This document shows, piece after piece, positions 6,435 through 14,606 of a stretch of 35,076 nucleotides of DNA; positions within the stretch are counted from its first letter, which is position 1, and every line of letters begins with the position of its first letter. Position numbers and translations under genes: made by a program. This DNA is from a virus, in IMG/VR virus record IMGVR_UViG_3300007363_000055, positions 1 to 35,076 of that record. One strand, given 5' to 3'. Under the pieces are notes generated by a model that saw nothing but the letters and a program-made list of their open reading frames with translations, was not told the DNA's origin and made no database searches.

Positions 6435-8558
6435 TTATCCATTAAATTTAGCTGACTGAGAGGTTAGGTTAACCTCAAATACGATCCACTCTGCAGTCTT
6501 GGTTGGCTTCAGAAGGATCTTGCACCAAAGTTCATTTCTATCAACTCTTAGTGGAGTGTTAGTAGTTTCATCACAGATTACTCTGAAATCAGTGATGCCT
6601 CTTCTATTTTGAATGTCAGAGAGAACCGCTTGAGCTTTGGCTTTCACTTGATCCCAAGTAAACTGATCGTTGGGCTCAAACAAATCTATACGACCAGCTT
6701 GTAACAAGACCTTTCTCAAGTAGATCATTAGTCTTCTAACATTAACTCTATCCAAAGCAGTTGCTGCTCTTTGAGCAGTCTTCTGTCCAAAGATAGTTAT
6801 ACCATCTGGAACAAAGTTTACTATTGGATTCAAGTTCGTTACGTATAGTGAATCTCTGTCGCCTTGGTTTAATGCAATTTCAGTTGCAGTTGGCTTGGTT
6901 AGTCTTCCGCGACGGAATCCAGCGGGAGCAAACCATGATTCAGCTACATTATCCGTAAACGTCATTTGTCTTACGGCATAGATAGCAGCATCATACCACA
7001 TATCCTTTTGATCAAAGACGTTGTATACTTGAACGTGTGGCCAGTATACAGCAGCCCAAGAGCTATTTATGGCTGCAGTTCTACCTAAGTCTCCCTTACC
7101 ATTCATCCAGTTAGTTGCTTCTTGAACGTTATTTAATCCAATTGGTGGAGCAACTACTGCTATAAAGTTTTGAGAAGTTTCTGCAAGAGTGATCAAATTA
7201 TTTTGAACATCTTGATCATAAATTCCAGGAACTAAAGCTATAGATATGTTAAGATTATCATCATCTAAAGCATACATACCAGTCTTAGCACTTGCAGTTC
7301 CTATTACTTCTGCAAATGAGCTAGTTGCCGTTTCATCTACAGTTCCATTTGAACCATTCGTCATTGAATAAGTTCCATCAACAAACTTTAAGAATCTTGG
7401 GCTAGCTGAAACTTCACCATTAGTAAGAGTTACCTTACCACCTGGAGCCCCTAAACAAGCTATAGACCAGAAGTTTGCATTTGCAGTTGGCGTTGCGCTG
7501 GTTTGGTTAGCAATACCTATTTCACCTTTAATCAAAGTTGATTTAAGATTAGTATCCCCTGTATTGATAGCTTTTTCAATAAAGAATTGATCATCAATTA
7601 AAGAGACTTTGAAAGTTTCTGCAGTGATACCATCAGAATTTACTGTTACATTTGAATATGGCCCAGCGTAAGCATCCAACTCAATACTAAGTCCACTGGT
7701 TTGTCCAGTATTGGTATCAGTTCCGAGATTGTATCCTGAACCCTTATACAGTGCTTGTGATTTATAGAATAATGAGTTTGCTGCTACTGAAGTTACGGTA
7801 TAACCATTTGCAGTAATTGAGCTTACATATCCAGTTGAAGTAACAGAGCCGGAGGAGTGTAATGCTTTTAATATTGGAGCACCCACTAGAGAAGTTAAAG
7901 TTCCACTATAAGCACTTACTGATAATCTTGCATTTGCTCCGGCAAAACTTCCAACTATTAAACCATTATTATAACCTACGAGGGAATCGGTAGAAGTTTG
8001 ATCATAGAACACCCCAACTTTATCGCTTGGATTACTACCATTTCCTATAATTCTTGCCAAAGCAGAAGCTTGTCCATAACCAGTAGGTACATTTAATGAA
8101 GATAAAACATTATATAATGTATCCTCTTGAACTTCTACACCATCAGAATCTTTTACAGAAATTCTAAAAAAGAAATTTATATTAGCACCGGCTGTGCCAA
8201 TACCAGCACCATCATCACCCATTGATCCTGCAGAAACTGAAACCGCAGGGCATGAACCTATTGTAACCAATGATGATGCAGTCGTAGCATTATCTGGGGC
8301 AACTCTAACATATCTAATTTGATTAGTGGTTTCAAGAATTTCAAGAGCAGCCTCTAATCCTTGACCAGGGATAGATTCATTAGGCTTTCCAAACGTATTA
8401 ACTAAATTTTCTTGACTGGTTATTAGGGTTGGAGTATCCAAAGGACCTTTAGTAGCATAGCCAACAATACCAACTATTGATGAGTCGATATTAGCAGGAT
8501 ATGATGAATTATCCCGTTCAAGAAATACAACAGCAGGGCTAGTAGGAATTGCGGCCAT
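6435..8558 (-). CDS. Contractile tail sheath protein (gp18-like)
   Basis: The 707-residue protein is slightly longer than T4 gp18 (659). The N-terminus has the family's 'SPAVVFLERDNSS...IVGIVGYATKGPLDTP' pattern (residues about 7-43), followed by LITSQENLVNTFG. The C-terminal part is strongly diagnostic: VNVRRLMIYLRKVLLQAGR, FEPNDQFTWDQVKAKAQAVL, and a domain of the type that links sheath subunits, ending EWIVFEVNLTSQSAKFNG. The middle (residues about 110-400) is Ser/Thr/Gly-rich and probably forms surface-exposed domains that vary between phages. Its role is to surround the tube and contract during infection. The ATG at 8558 is followed 5 bases downstream of its stop by the tube gene, so the two are co-transcribed. 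Confidence 0.93.
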   Translation of the reverse strand: MAAIPTSPAVVFLERDNSSYPANIDSSIVGIVGYATKGPLDTPTLITSQENLVNTFGKPNESIPGQGLEAALEILETTNQIRYVRVAPDNATTASSLVTIGSCPAVSVSAGSMGDDGAGIGTAGANINFFFRISVKDSDGVEVQEDTLYNVLSSLNVPTGYGQASALARIIGNGSNPSDKVGVFYDQTSTDSLVGYNNGLIVGSFAGANARLSVSAYSGTLTSLVGAPILKALHSSGSVTSTGYVSSITANGYTVTSVAANSLFYKSQALYKGSGYNLGTDTNTGQTSGLSIELDAYAGPYSNVTVNSDGITAETFKVSLIDDQFFIEKAINTGDTNLKSTLIKGEIGIANQTSATPTANANFWSIACLGAPGGKVTLTNGEVSASPRFLKFVDGTYSMTNGSNGTVDETATSSFAEVIGTASAKTGMYALDDDNLNISIALVPGIYDQDVQNNLITLAETSQNFIAVVAPPIGLNNVQEATNWMNGKGDLGRTAAINSSWAAVYWPHVQVYNVFDQKDMWYDAAIYAVRQMTFTDNVAESWFAPAGFRRGRLTKPTATEIALNQGDRDSLYVTNLNPIVNFVPDGITIFGQKTAQRAATALDRVNVRRLMIYLRKVLLQAGRIDLFEPNDQFTWDQVKAKAQAVLSDIQNRRGITDFRVICDETTNTPLRVDRNELWCKILLKPTKTAEWIVFEVNLTSQSAKFNG

Positions 8559-8569
8559 TTAAATATCCT

Positions 8570-8791
8570 TTAATTACTAATTTGAATTAATCTTCTTTTA
8601 TGCAAGTTTTGCGCTTGCACACTAATGTAAGCTTCCGAAACAGTAACTGCTTGTCTAGGAGCTAACCATATAAATTTTGGTCCATTTTCTGTATTTAAAA
8701 GAACACTTAATCCCTGTAATGAATAGTTTTTAATTACTTTAGTTACAGGATTATCCACCCGAGGATTTACCAAAACTTTTTTATTAGACAT
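8570..8791 (-). CDS. Small conserved-looking protein between neck and sheath genes
   Basis: The frame is open from a TTG at 8830, but I prefer the ATG at 8791, which has AGAGAA a few bases upstream and gives 73 residues starting MSNKKVLVNP. The protein is a small, basic, beta-rich chain (SLQGLSVLL, KFIWLAPRQAVTVSEAYIS) that ends in KRRLIQI. Its place between the gp15-like gene and the sheath gene suggests a virion or tail-assembly part. T4 has the terminase genes at this position, so there is no T4 counterpart to name. Confidence 0.6.
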   Translation of the reverse strand: MSNKKVLVNPRVDNPVTKVIKNYSLQGLSVLLNTENGPKFIWLAPRQAVTVSEAYISVQAQNLHKRRLIQISN

Positions 8792-8832
8792 ATATAATTC
8801 TCTATAACTATTTACTCTAGATATGGGCAAAT

Positions 8833-8855
8833 TTAAATTAAATTTTTTAATTTAA
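8833..8855 (-). terminator. AT-only hairpin at the end of the gp15-like gene
   Basis: Arms 8833-8842 and 8846-8855 are 10-base perfect inverted repeats with a 3-base loop, made only of A and T. The structure overlaps the stop codon of the gp15-like gene (8854-8852). It may be a weak attenuator or chance in AT-rich DNA. Confidence 0.2.
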
Positions 8856-9565
8856 TTAGATTTACTTAAAATTTCTACTACTGATGGGTTGTTTTCTATC
8901 TCAACCTCATAATTAAACTCTTCTATTTTTCCTGTTGAAGTATACAAAAACTTTGGACTTGGAATATAAGTTTCAACATTAATTGTGATTTTTTTCCTTA
9001 GAACTCTATCTTCTAAATCACGGGCTTCTACTTCCGAAATATCAGATTCAGATTCTAAAAAAGCTTTTGTTATTTCGCTTTTACTAGTTTTTATCTCTAA
9101 GTCTGGATTAAATAAAAAGAATATATATTCCCTTATTTGATCCATATCTTGTTTATATTTTGTCCAAATATTAACTTCATAGCTAATATCAATGGGTCTT
9201 GGGGCAATACTTAATACTCTTATAGCTCTGTGTTTATCATCATCCCAATACTTGTCATGCACTAGCAAGCTGCTATATCGCCGTCTACCGTCGTTATTAG
9301 CGGTCCTAGATTCGCTAATTGTTATGACAGGCAGTGTCACGTTATCCCCAGTAGAAGTCTTTGCCACGGCCCTTTCTTGATTGCCATGAAAGCATTTAAT
9401 TTTTATTGGATTATTATTTTTATCTACGTAATAGATATTACCAAAAATATTAATAAATTCTCTTAAAGTATCTTTGTATATCTTTTGAATAAACATACCT
9501 GTAGAATTATTAGTTTTTTCTATTATTTCCCTAATAACTTTAGAGCTAACTGGTATTTCTCCCAT
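8852..9565 (-). CDS. Tail completion / sheath-stabiliser protein (gp15-like)
   Basis: The 237-residue protein sits third in a 13-14-15 order and is near T4 gp15 in size (272). Supporting segments are VTLPVITISESRTANNDGRR (75-94), which fits the family's conserved region that gives target-face strands, and an RAIRVLSIAPRPIDISYEVNIW block (about 113-134) resembling 'PRISYEI'. The following QDMDQIREYIFFLFNPDLEI fits 'Rq.n.l.....fnP'. In T4, gp15 caps the tail and connects it to the head via gp13/gp14. The identification depends on synteny as well as motif similarity. A GC-richer patch lies at about 9240-9390 within an AT-rich gene. Confidence 0.7.
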   Translation of the reverse strand: MGEIPVSSKVIREIIEKTNNSTGMFIQKIYKDTLREFINIFGNIYYVDKNNNPIKIKCFHGNQERAVAKTSTGDNVTLPVITISESRTANNDGRRRYSSLLVHDKYWDDDKHRAIRVLSIAPRPIDISYEVNIWTKYKQDMDQIREYIFFLFNPDLEIKTSKSEITKAFLESESDISEVEARDLEDRVLRKKITINVETYIPSPKFLYTSTGKIEEFNYEVEIENNPSVVEILSKSN

Positions 9566-9566
9566 T

Positions 9567-10121
9567 TTAATAATTTAACTCCCCATCTACATCATCAGAA
9601 ACTGGTGGGATTTCATTATGAACATCTTGAGAGTCTCTAAGAAGTTTGGCTGCACAGACTAAATGATAAATACCATAGGTTTCAAAACTATCTTCTTGCA
9701 CTTCATATACTTCATATTTTAAGTTTTGAAATTGTGGTTTAATAATGTCACCAGGAATAACAGATCTATTTAATCTGCGTTCTATATAACTTTTATTAAA
9801 TGTAAACTTTTGATTGTTTACCAACTCTAATCCAAACTGAGTTAAATTTTCTTCAACTGGTCTTGGATCGTAATGGCCATACACTTTTATTGGCTCGACT
9901 GAAATAGTTTTATTTCTTTCTTCACCATAAACATCATCAATTTCTTTATTTTGATAATACTTATAAATCATTAATGGTGACCCGGCTAATCTAAATTGCT
10001 CTTCATCTATTATGTTTAATAGATTTCTATCGCTAGCTTTATTAAATAATCTAAATGGATTATCGAAATCATCGGTATTTGGAATTTTTATATCAGAATT
10101 AAATTTTCCAAAATTACTCAT
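9567..10121 (-). CDS. Neck protein (gp14-like, by position)
   Basis: The 184-residue protein lies 1 base from both neighbours in the gp13-gp14-gp15 order. It has a disordered N-terminus (NTDDFDNPFRLFNKASDRN) and a central LMIYKYYQNKEIDDVYGEERNK region. A C-terminal beta-rich half follows (SYIERRLNRSVIPGDIIKP, KYEVYEVQEDSFETYGIYHL). The 'GDIIKP ... YEVYEVQED' phrase is common in phage head-tail connector proteins that report on a property in a coordinate series. T4 gp14 is longer (256). The gp14 name rests mainly on gene order; a generic connector is the alternative. Confidence 0.6.
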   Translation of the reverse strand: MSNFGKFNSDIKIPNTDDFDNPFRLFNKASDRNLLNIIDEEQFRLAGSPLMIYKYYQNKEIDDVYGEERNKTISVEPIKVYGHYDPRPVEENLTQFGLELVNNQKFTFNKSYIERRLNRSVIPGDIIKPQFQNLKYEVYEVQEDSFETYGIYHLVCAAKLLRDSQDVHNEIPPVSDDVDGELNY

Positions 10122-10122
10122 A

Positions 10123-10989
10123 TTAACCTATTGAGAACATAGGAGGTTCTTCAATATCAGTTCTCAATTCCTCCATTAATTCTTTTTTCTCGGCAGTAGA
10201 TTCTTGACCTAGTATAGATCCATCCATTTGAGCACCACCACCAGGACCAGGAAGAACTTGATACTTACCTCTAACTTTACTTAGTATTCCTTTAGCACAA
10301 GCTAAAGCATATCTTTGAATCCAATTTCTATAAGCATGATGAATTGTATTAGAATTTAATGCTCTGTATTCAATTATAACTGGAGTAGGAGTTTCTGTTG
10401 GGCCTGGGTATAGTTGAATAGCATTACCATTTACTACATTCCAGCTACCATCATTTGATAAAACTCTTCTCATTATTTTTAAATACTGTTGTGTTAAAAA
10501 GAAATCACCTATTCCGCCACCTTGAAAGAATCTATTGGTATTAAAAAATGCTAAAGTTACATCAAATGCTAAAGATCCAGGGGTGTAGTTTAATCCAAGA
10601 ATATCTTTTTTATAAGTTACATAGCTTAAATTATTAATCATAAACTGTGGTAACTCATAAACATTTATACCAGCAGAGGCATCAAATACTGCATATTGAA
10701 TAGACCATTGAGGACAGTGATAGTCTAATTTAGAAATAGCTTCATCTATACAAGTTTTAACTTGAAATGGAGTTAATTCTACAGTTATAATTGGATGCCC
10801 TAATTGAGCTAAAACATAATCATTTATTGCTTGCTCAAATAAATTAAATTGAACTCCGTCAATTTCAAGATTTTTATTTAAATTATCTTGATTAATGTCC
10901 CCACTAGGGGAATAATTAGTTATTTTTAATCCACCATATTTACCATATGAGGACCCATAACTAGCAACATGTGGATTTACGTATGCCAT
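10123..10989 (-). CDS. Neck protein (gp13-like)
   Basis: The 288-residue protein is close to T4 gp13 (309). The C-terminal half is characteristic: NAIQLYPGPTETPTPVIIEYR (about 190-211), then NWIQRYALACAKGILSKVRGKY, then VLPGPGGGAQMDGSILGQE and a terminal KKELMEELR helix. These fit the family's 'alA+e.Lg.iRgKfs.iPGpgg...ngs.L...a..Ek..L...l' pattern. The mid region (QFMINNLSYVTYKKDILG) also fits. It would join the portal vertex to the tail. The gene is the first after a strong intrinsic terminator, so it probably starts a transcription unit that runs through gp14, gp15, sheath and tube genes. No good Shine-Dalgarno is visible before the ATG. Confidence 0.75.
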   Translation of the reverse strand: MAYVNPHVASYGSSYGKYGGLKITNYSPSGDINQDNLNKNLEIDGVQFNLFEQAINDYVLAQLGHPIITVELTPFQVKTCIDEAISKLDYHCPQWSIQYAVFDASAGINVYELPQFMINNLSYVTYKKDILGLNYTPGSLAFDVTLAFFNTNRFFQGGGIGDFFLTQQYLKIMRRVLSNDGSWNVVNGNAIQLYPGPTETPTPVIIEYRALNSNTIHHAYRNWIQRYALACAKGILSKVRGKYQVLPGPGGGAQMDGSILGQESTAEKKELMEELRTDIEEPPMFSIG

Positions 10990-10993
10990 ACTT

Positions 10994-11005
10994 ATAGATA
11001 TTTAG
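10994..11005 (-). promoter_or_regulatory. Promoter-like CTAAATATCTAT before the gp13-like gene
   Basis: The minus strand carries CTAAATATCTAT, 4 bases before the ATG. It matches CTATAATATCTAT before the 813-residue gene with one base missing. Both sites lie just downstream of a terminator. No promoter mapping supports it, and a position so close to the ATG would again imply a nearly leaderless mRNA. Confidence 0.3.
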
Positions 11006-11018
11006 GTATCCTACAAAT

Positions 11019-11049
11019 AAAAAAAGCGGACCTTTTAGAGGTCCGCTTT
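11019..11049 (-). terminator. Intrinsic terminator after the major capsid gene
   Basis: On the minus strand an 11-bp perfect stem (AAAGCGGACCT / AGGTCCGCTTT) with a 5-base loop is followed by an unbroken run of T that makes seven in total with the stem end region (11025-11019). It begins 20 bases after the capsid gene's stop. This is a classic rho-independent terminator and closes the head operon. Confidence 0.92.
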
Positions 11050-11069
11050 AATTAATCTTAAAATTAAGA

Positions 11070-12707
11070 TTAGCCAGTAATCAAGCTGTTTGAAGTTACT
11101 CTTAGCATATCTGGGTTCATGTAACTTGATCCCAAACCTACTAGACGGATAACACGATAGAATCTAGCTGAAGGCTGAATAGCAGCCTTGGCATATCTGG
11201 TCATGATACCCTTTCTTGGCTGGAACGTGCCAGGATCAGTTACCATTGGGAGTGGCATAAGTGGGATGTATGGGCAGTATACGAATCCTGCATCCATTGG
11301 GCTTCCACCATTGTAGCCGAGGATAATCTCGTCTTCTGGGAATAGAGGATCTACAATTAGATCATACTTACCAGCAAACTTACCCTTATACTCAATCTTT
11401 CCACCCATATTGCTTGGACCATCCTTATCAGCAATTCCGCCCTCTAGCTTGGCAGCAGACTCAAGGTATGAAGCAATTAGAGGTGAAGTGATAATTACAG
11501 TACCGGGTCCTCTTTGCGTAGTCTTGTAGATATCCTGTGAAGCAAAATTAAGGACAGCTAGCAAGTTAGCAAACTTGTGGCCTAGGTGCTGTGGAGCAAA
11601 GTTAGTTCCCATAAATTGTTGAGCAAGGTCAACTATGAAAACATTCTTATTAGTTAATGGATCAGAGGTTCTTAAAGCACCTCCAGCACTATTATTCCAA
11701 TCAAATGCACCTAAAGCGTTTCCATTAGCAGCACCGCCTACGGTATCTGCAGTGCCATTTAGTGCTGGGGAAGTTCCGTATTCAACAAAGTTATTTGAAT
11801 TTGAATTTGGATCTAGTGAACCATATTTCCAGCCACCCAAATCTGAGTTGGCTCCATAAGCAATCATACGGATATCCTCAATCAACTCGCGGTCGATTTC
11901 AAGTGAAAGCTCCTTCGTCAAAAGCTCCGTAAGCTCGCGCTCTAGATCTAGATTGTGGTAAGCCTTAAGATCCTGTGAAGCCTCAATCGTCCAGAGAGCA
12001 CGCATCTTGCGGGTTCTGGCGACAACAGGTTGCTGTTGAATGTGGAACTGGATTTCAGGAATTCCCGTCCCATCGAGACGTTCACCGGCTGATACGGTCC
12101 AACCAAGAGTAGTTCCAGTAGTTGGCCAAGTAGCCATTTGACCACCATAAGTAGTGGAGGGTGATCCATACTGGGGTGCCAAAACGTTTGATAGTGAGAA
12201 ACCATTCGTGCCCGTGGCAGTATTGTAGCTTAATCCAGTTGCAGCACCTCCTCCTGGGAGTTGCCATCCGGCAGCATTTGAGTTTGCCGCAGCCGTCGTG
12301 ATGCTTCCAATACCGCTAGTTACAGCGCCACGATAAGTCAGATTAAACTTGGAGTAAAGCTCTTGCTTATTACCTCCATAGAATCTGCTGTTGCCAAGAT
12401 AGAATATTTGGCTTACAGGAGCATCCATTGGTTGCGTAGCTCCAATATAATTAAATACTAGATTGGGATATACGCGACGAACAAGTGGGAATGCGAACTT
12501 TTGGAAAGTTCCAATATTACCAACTTGCGTTGAACCAGTTGAAAGAGTTTCCTCATTGATTCGGTTGCTTTCAGCTAAGACCGCCTTAGCCTGATTCTCA
12601 AGCAACTGAGCCGTAACCCGAGCGGTATATTCGCTTTTGATACCGTCAAGGGCCTTTGACCACTTCTGAACTAATTCAGGTGATCCTCCAATTTTTGAAA
12701 CGTCCAT
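11070..12707 (-). CDS. Major capsid protein (gp23-like)
   Basis: The 545-residue protein is near T4 gp23 (521). Residues 67-97 (FQKFAFPLVRRVYPNLVFNYIGATQPMDAPV, given here in part) contain the gp23-family 'PLVRRVYP...GVQPM.gP' signature, and FYLGNSRFYGG follows. Later blocks MRALWTIEASQDLKAYHNLDLE and ELTKELSLEIDRELI, and the C-terminal PFVYCPYIPL-type and KGIMTRYAKA segments, also fit. The N-terminal 50-odd residues are probably removed by the gp21-like protease: L35-L36-E37, L44-A45-E46 and I50-N51-E52 all fit the (L/I)-x-E rule. The start has a strong AAGGAG at 12722-12717. GC content is visibly higher than in the tail genes, as might be expected for a very highly expressed gene. Confidence 0.95.
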   Translation of the reverse strand: MDVSKIGGSPELVQKWSKALDGIKSEYTARVTAQLLENQAKAVLAESNRINEETLSTGSTQVGNIGTFQKFAFPLVRRVYPNLVFNYIGATQPMDAPVSQIFYLGNSRFYGGNKQELYSKFNLTYRGAVTSGIGSITTAAANSNAAGWQLPGGGAATGLSYNTATGTNGFSLSNVLAPQYGSPSTTYGGQMATWPTTGTTLGWTVSAGERLDGTGIPEIQFHIQQQPVVARTRKMRALWTIEASQDLKAYHNLDLERELTELLTKELSLEIDRELIEDIRMIAYGANSDLGGWKYGSLDPNSNSNNFVEYGTSPALNGTADTVGGAANGNALGAFDWNNSAGGALRTSDPLTNKNVFIVDLAQQFMGTNFAPQHLGHKFANLLAVLNFASQDIYKTTQRGPGTVIITSPLIASYLESAAKLEGGIADKDGPSNMGGKIEYKGKFAGKYDLIVDPLFPEDEIILGYNGGSPMDAGFVYCPYIPLMPLPMVTDPGTFQPRKGIMTRYAKAAIQPSARFYRVIRLVGLGSSYMNPDMLRVTSNSLITG

Positions 12708-12726
12708 AATATATTTCTCCTTAAAA

Positions 12727-13365
12727 TTATGACATCAATTTCATGACCTCATCGGTCAAAAACTTATTACCATTCGTCTCAGGCTTGACGCTATCCTTGC
12801 GTTCCTCTAACCTCTTCCCTTGACGTTGGAAATTTTCCTTAGAAACGACTTCAGCAGTTTCAGAAAGCTTCATAGATTGAATAGCTTTTGACTCTGCTAA
12901 ATTTTGTTTAGTTAATTTAAGTGACTCTTCTAGTTTTTCTGATTTATCAGAAACAACTTTAAGCAATCTCTTAAGGTCTATATTTTCTTTTAGAGAATTA
13001 TTTAATTCTCCAGCTAAGACTTCTATCTTCTTTTCCAGATTATTTTGTTCTAAAGACATTAAATTAACAGCAGTTATCTCATCATCTGGAGATAGCTCTG
13101 CAACAAATAAAGCCTTAGCAGTCTCGTATAGTTGAGCATTACGATAAGTCTCGTTTTCTAACTCAAGCTCACGAAGAGCATGTTCTTTGAGACGTTCAAT
13201 TTGACCTCTTAAATAGGCTTTAACTTTAATAGTTAAATCCTCCGTTTTAGCATTAACCTCTTCTTGAATCTTGGTATGAACTAAAGTAGCAATTTTTTCA
13301 ATTACATCTTCAGTTAAACCCTCAGGTAGTAGGTTCGCTATTTGTTCTAATGAATTTTTCTTCAT
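12727..13365 (-). CDS. Prohead scaffold protein (gp22-like)
   Basis: The 212-residue protein lies between protease and capsid genes exactly as gp22 does in T4. It is highly charged, without cysteine, and has long heptad-like helical stretches (about residues 45-80 and 100-165: NNLEKKIEVLAGELNNSLK, LLKVVSDKSEKLEESLKL), as expected for a coiled-coil core scaffold. T4 gp22 is 269 residues and is degraded by gp21 during maturation. A LLPE motif (L13-P14-E15) could be a cleavage site. The C-terminal FLTDEVMKLM helix would be the natural capsid-contacting end. AAAAGGAT precedes the ATG, at rather long spacing. Confidence 0.8.
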   Translation of the reverse strand: MKKNSLEQIANLLPEGLTEDVIEKIATLVHTKIQEEVNAKTEDLTIKVKAYLRGQIERLKEHALRELELENETYRNAQLYETAKALFVAELSPDDEITAVNLMSLEQNNLEKKIEVLAGELNNSLKENIDLKRLLKVVSDKSEKLEESLKLTKQNLAESKAIQSMKLSETAEVVSKENFQRQGKRLEERKDSVKPETNGNKFLTDEVMKLMS

Positions 13366-13395
13366 ACAACTATCTATCCTTTTAATTAAAAATTT

Positions 13396-13418
13396 AACAA
13401 AAATATATTATTTTTGTT
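13396..13418 (-). terminator. AT-rich hairpin overlapping the protease stop
   Basis: Arms AACAAAAAT (13396-13404) and ATTTTTGTT (13410-13418) are 9-base perfect inverted repeats around ATATT, covering the protease stop codon. It may attenuate transcription so that protease and scaffold are made in different amounts, or may stabilise RNA ends. With one G-C pair it is weak. Confidence 0.25.
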
Positions 13419-14196
13419 ATTTTGGGTAAGCCCCACCCTTAATATTCTTTATTAAAGACTTGGTAGTCTTCTTTACTCTTTTAGCTCCTTGGGGATCTCC
13501 CTCGGATCTGAGTTTCTGTGTTTGTTTTCTTTTATCACCAACCATGGCTCTGGCTTCAGCGTCAGTCTTAGTCACCTCATCTTTTCTACCAAGCTTATCA
13601 TTGATCTTATTCTCAAGAAGCTTAAGAAATAATCTCTCACCAACTACGTTACGAATAGTTGATTCAATAATTTTCTTATCCTTGTTATACTGTTTGGACT
13701 CGGTTAAAGATGGGTAAGCTCCACGAGTTGAGGGGTCAGCCACAATATCAAAAGTAAGAAGTTTAAAGTCTTCATTTACAGTTTTAGCGCCACTCTTACT
13801 CTCACTTAGAGTTCCCATACCACGACTGGAGATACCGATCTTTACTCCACCTTGAATTAACCCCTCTACGACTTTGCCAGCAGGGGTTGGAAGAATTTCA
13901 GCCTCGCCAATAACCTCTTTACCTTCCATCCATAGATTAGTAATTAAGTGAGAAGCATTAGATAACTTCACCATATCGTAAGTGGGGTGATCTAACTCAC
14001 CAACAAGACGGCGTTCTTTAATTGCTTCGTTTAATGATTTAATTGATCCCTCAAGAACTTTTTGTGGATAAATTCTATTGTTGTTATTAGCTTCGTCGGC
14101 TCTTTGAAATATGCCACGAACCTTTAGAGGACCAGATTTACCCTCATTAATAACTCTCATGTTCTGGAGAATAAATACATCTTGTAATTGTTGCAT
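13417..14196 (-). CDS. Prohead maturation protease (gp21-like)
   Basis: The 259-residue protein carries the two catalytic blocks of T4-type prohead serine proteases: VGELDHPTYD with H70, and VKIGISSRGMG with the nucleophile at S123 or S124. An F-DIVADPS segment (149-156) is a conserved downstream element. T4 gp21 is 212 residues; the extra C-terminal part (about 190-259) is rich in Lys and Arg and may be removed on activation. It degrades the scaffold and trims the capsid protein and internal proteins at (L/I)-x-E sites in the prohead. The ATG lies 2 bases after the preceding stop, so its translation is probably coupled. Confidence 0.9.
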   Translation of the reverse strand: MQQLQDVFILQNMRVINEGKSGPLKVRGIFQRADEANNNNRIYPQKVLEGSIKSLNEAIKERRLVGELDHPTYDMVKLSNASHLITNLWMEGKEVIGEAEILPTPAGKVVEGLIQGGVKIGISSRGMGTLSESKSGAKTVNEDFKLLTFDIVADPSTRGAYPSLTESKQYNKDKKIIESTIRNVVGERLFLKLLENKINDKLGRKDEVTKTDAEARAMVGDKRKQTQKLRSEGDPQGAKRVKKTTKSLIKNIKGGAYPK

Positions 14197-14198
14197 GA

Positions 14199-14606
14199 TT
14201 ATTTCTTCTTATCGCTCCAAGGTTTCTTGTCTTTATTTTTTTTATCAGAAGATCCACTATGACGAACCATGGTTCTTATAGAATATTTTTTGACATCACT
14301 AAATTTTGATGGTATATTACCCGGTGAGAATCCTTTGGCGGATCTACCGTTAACAATTTGTTCATCGTCTTTACCCCATTTTTGTTTAGTTATAACATAA
14401 AGACGATCTGATTCTTTAGTTGAGAAAATTTGCCCCATGTAACCTTTTTTAAGGGCATCGGTAATAGATCCGTAAACTCTTACTTTTGATTTTGAGGGCT
14501 GGGTGTGAGATCTTTTACCTCTATCATTAATAGCTTGCCTACCCTCTTTAGATCCTTTAGCCTTCTCAAATCTAGTTTCATTTAGTAAAGTTAAAAAATC
14601 TTTCAT
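14199..14606 (-). CDS. Basic 135-residue protein with capsid-targeting-like N-terminus, candidate internal head protein
   Basis: I do not recognise the family. MKDFLTLLNE at residues 1-10 closely resembles the T4 internal-protein capsid-targeting sequence, and L8-N9-E10 fits gp21 cleavage after residue 10, the same position as in T4 IPI and IPIII. The rest is very basic and Ser/Lys-rich with a Lys-rich tail (KKNKDKKPWSDKKK), suiting a DNA-associated protein packed in the head. The central part (KVRVYGSITDALKKGYMGQIF, ESDRLYVITKQKWGK) may fold as a small beta domain. It overlaps the upstream gene by ATGA and lies 2 bases before the protease start, where T4 keeps its small prohead core genes (67, 68). 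Confidence 0.65.
   Translation of the reverse strand: MKDFLTLLNETRFEKAKGSKEGRQAINDRGKRSHTQPSKSKVRVYGSITDALKKGYMGQIFSTKESDRLYVITKQKWGKDDEQIVNGRSAKGFSPGNIPSKFSDVKKYSIRTMVRHSGSSDKKNKDKKPWSDKKK

Noticed and set aside
8792-8830. TTG start giving a 13-residue longer small protein
   Set aside because: The ATG at 8791 has a better upstream AGAGAA and a more typical start (MSNKK); the TTG has no ribosome-binding site.
11948-12267. Two minus-strand ORFs in other frames within the capsid gene
   Set aside because: They are frame shadows of a confidently identified capsid gene.
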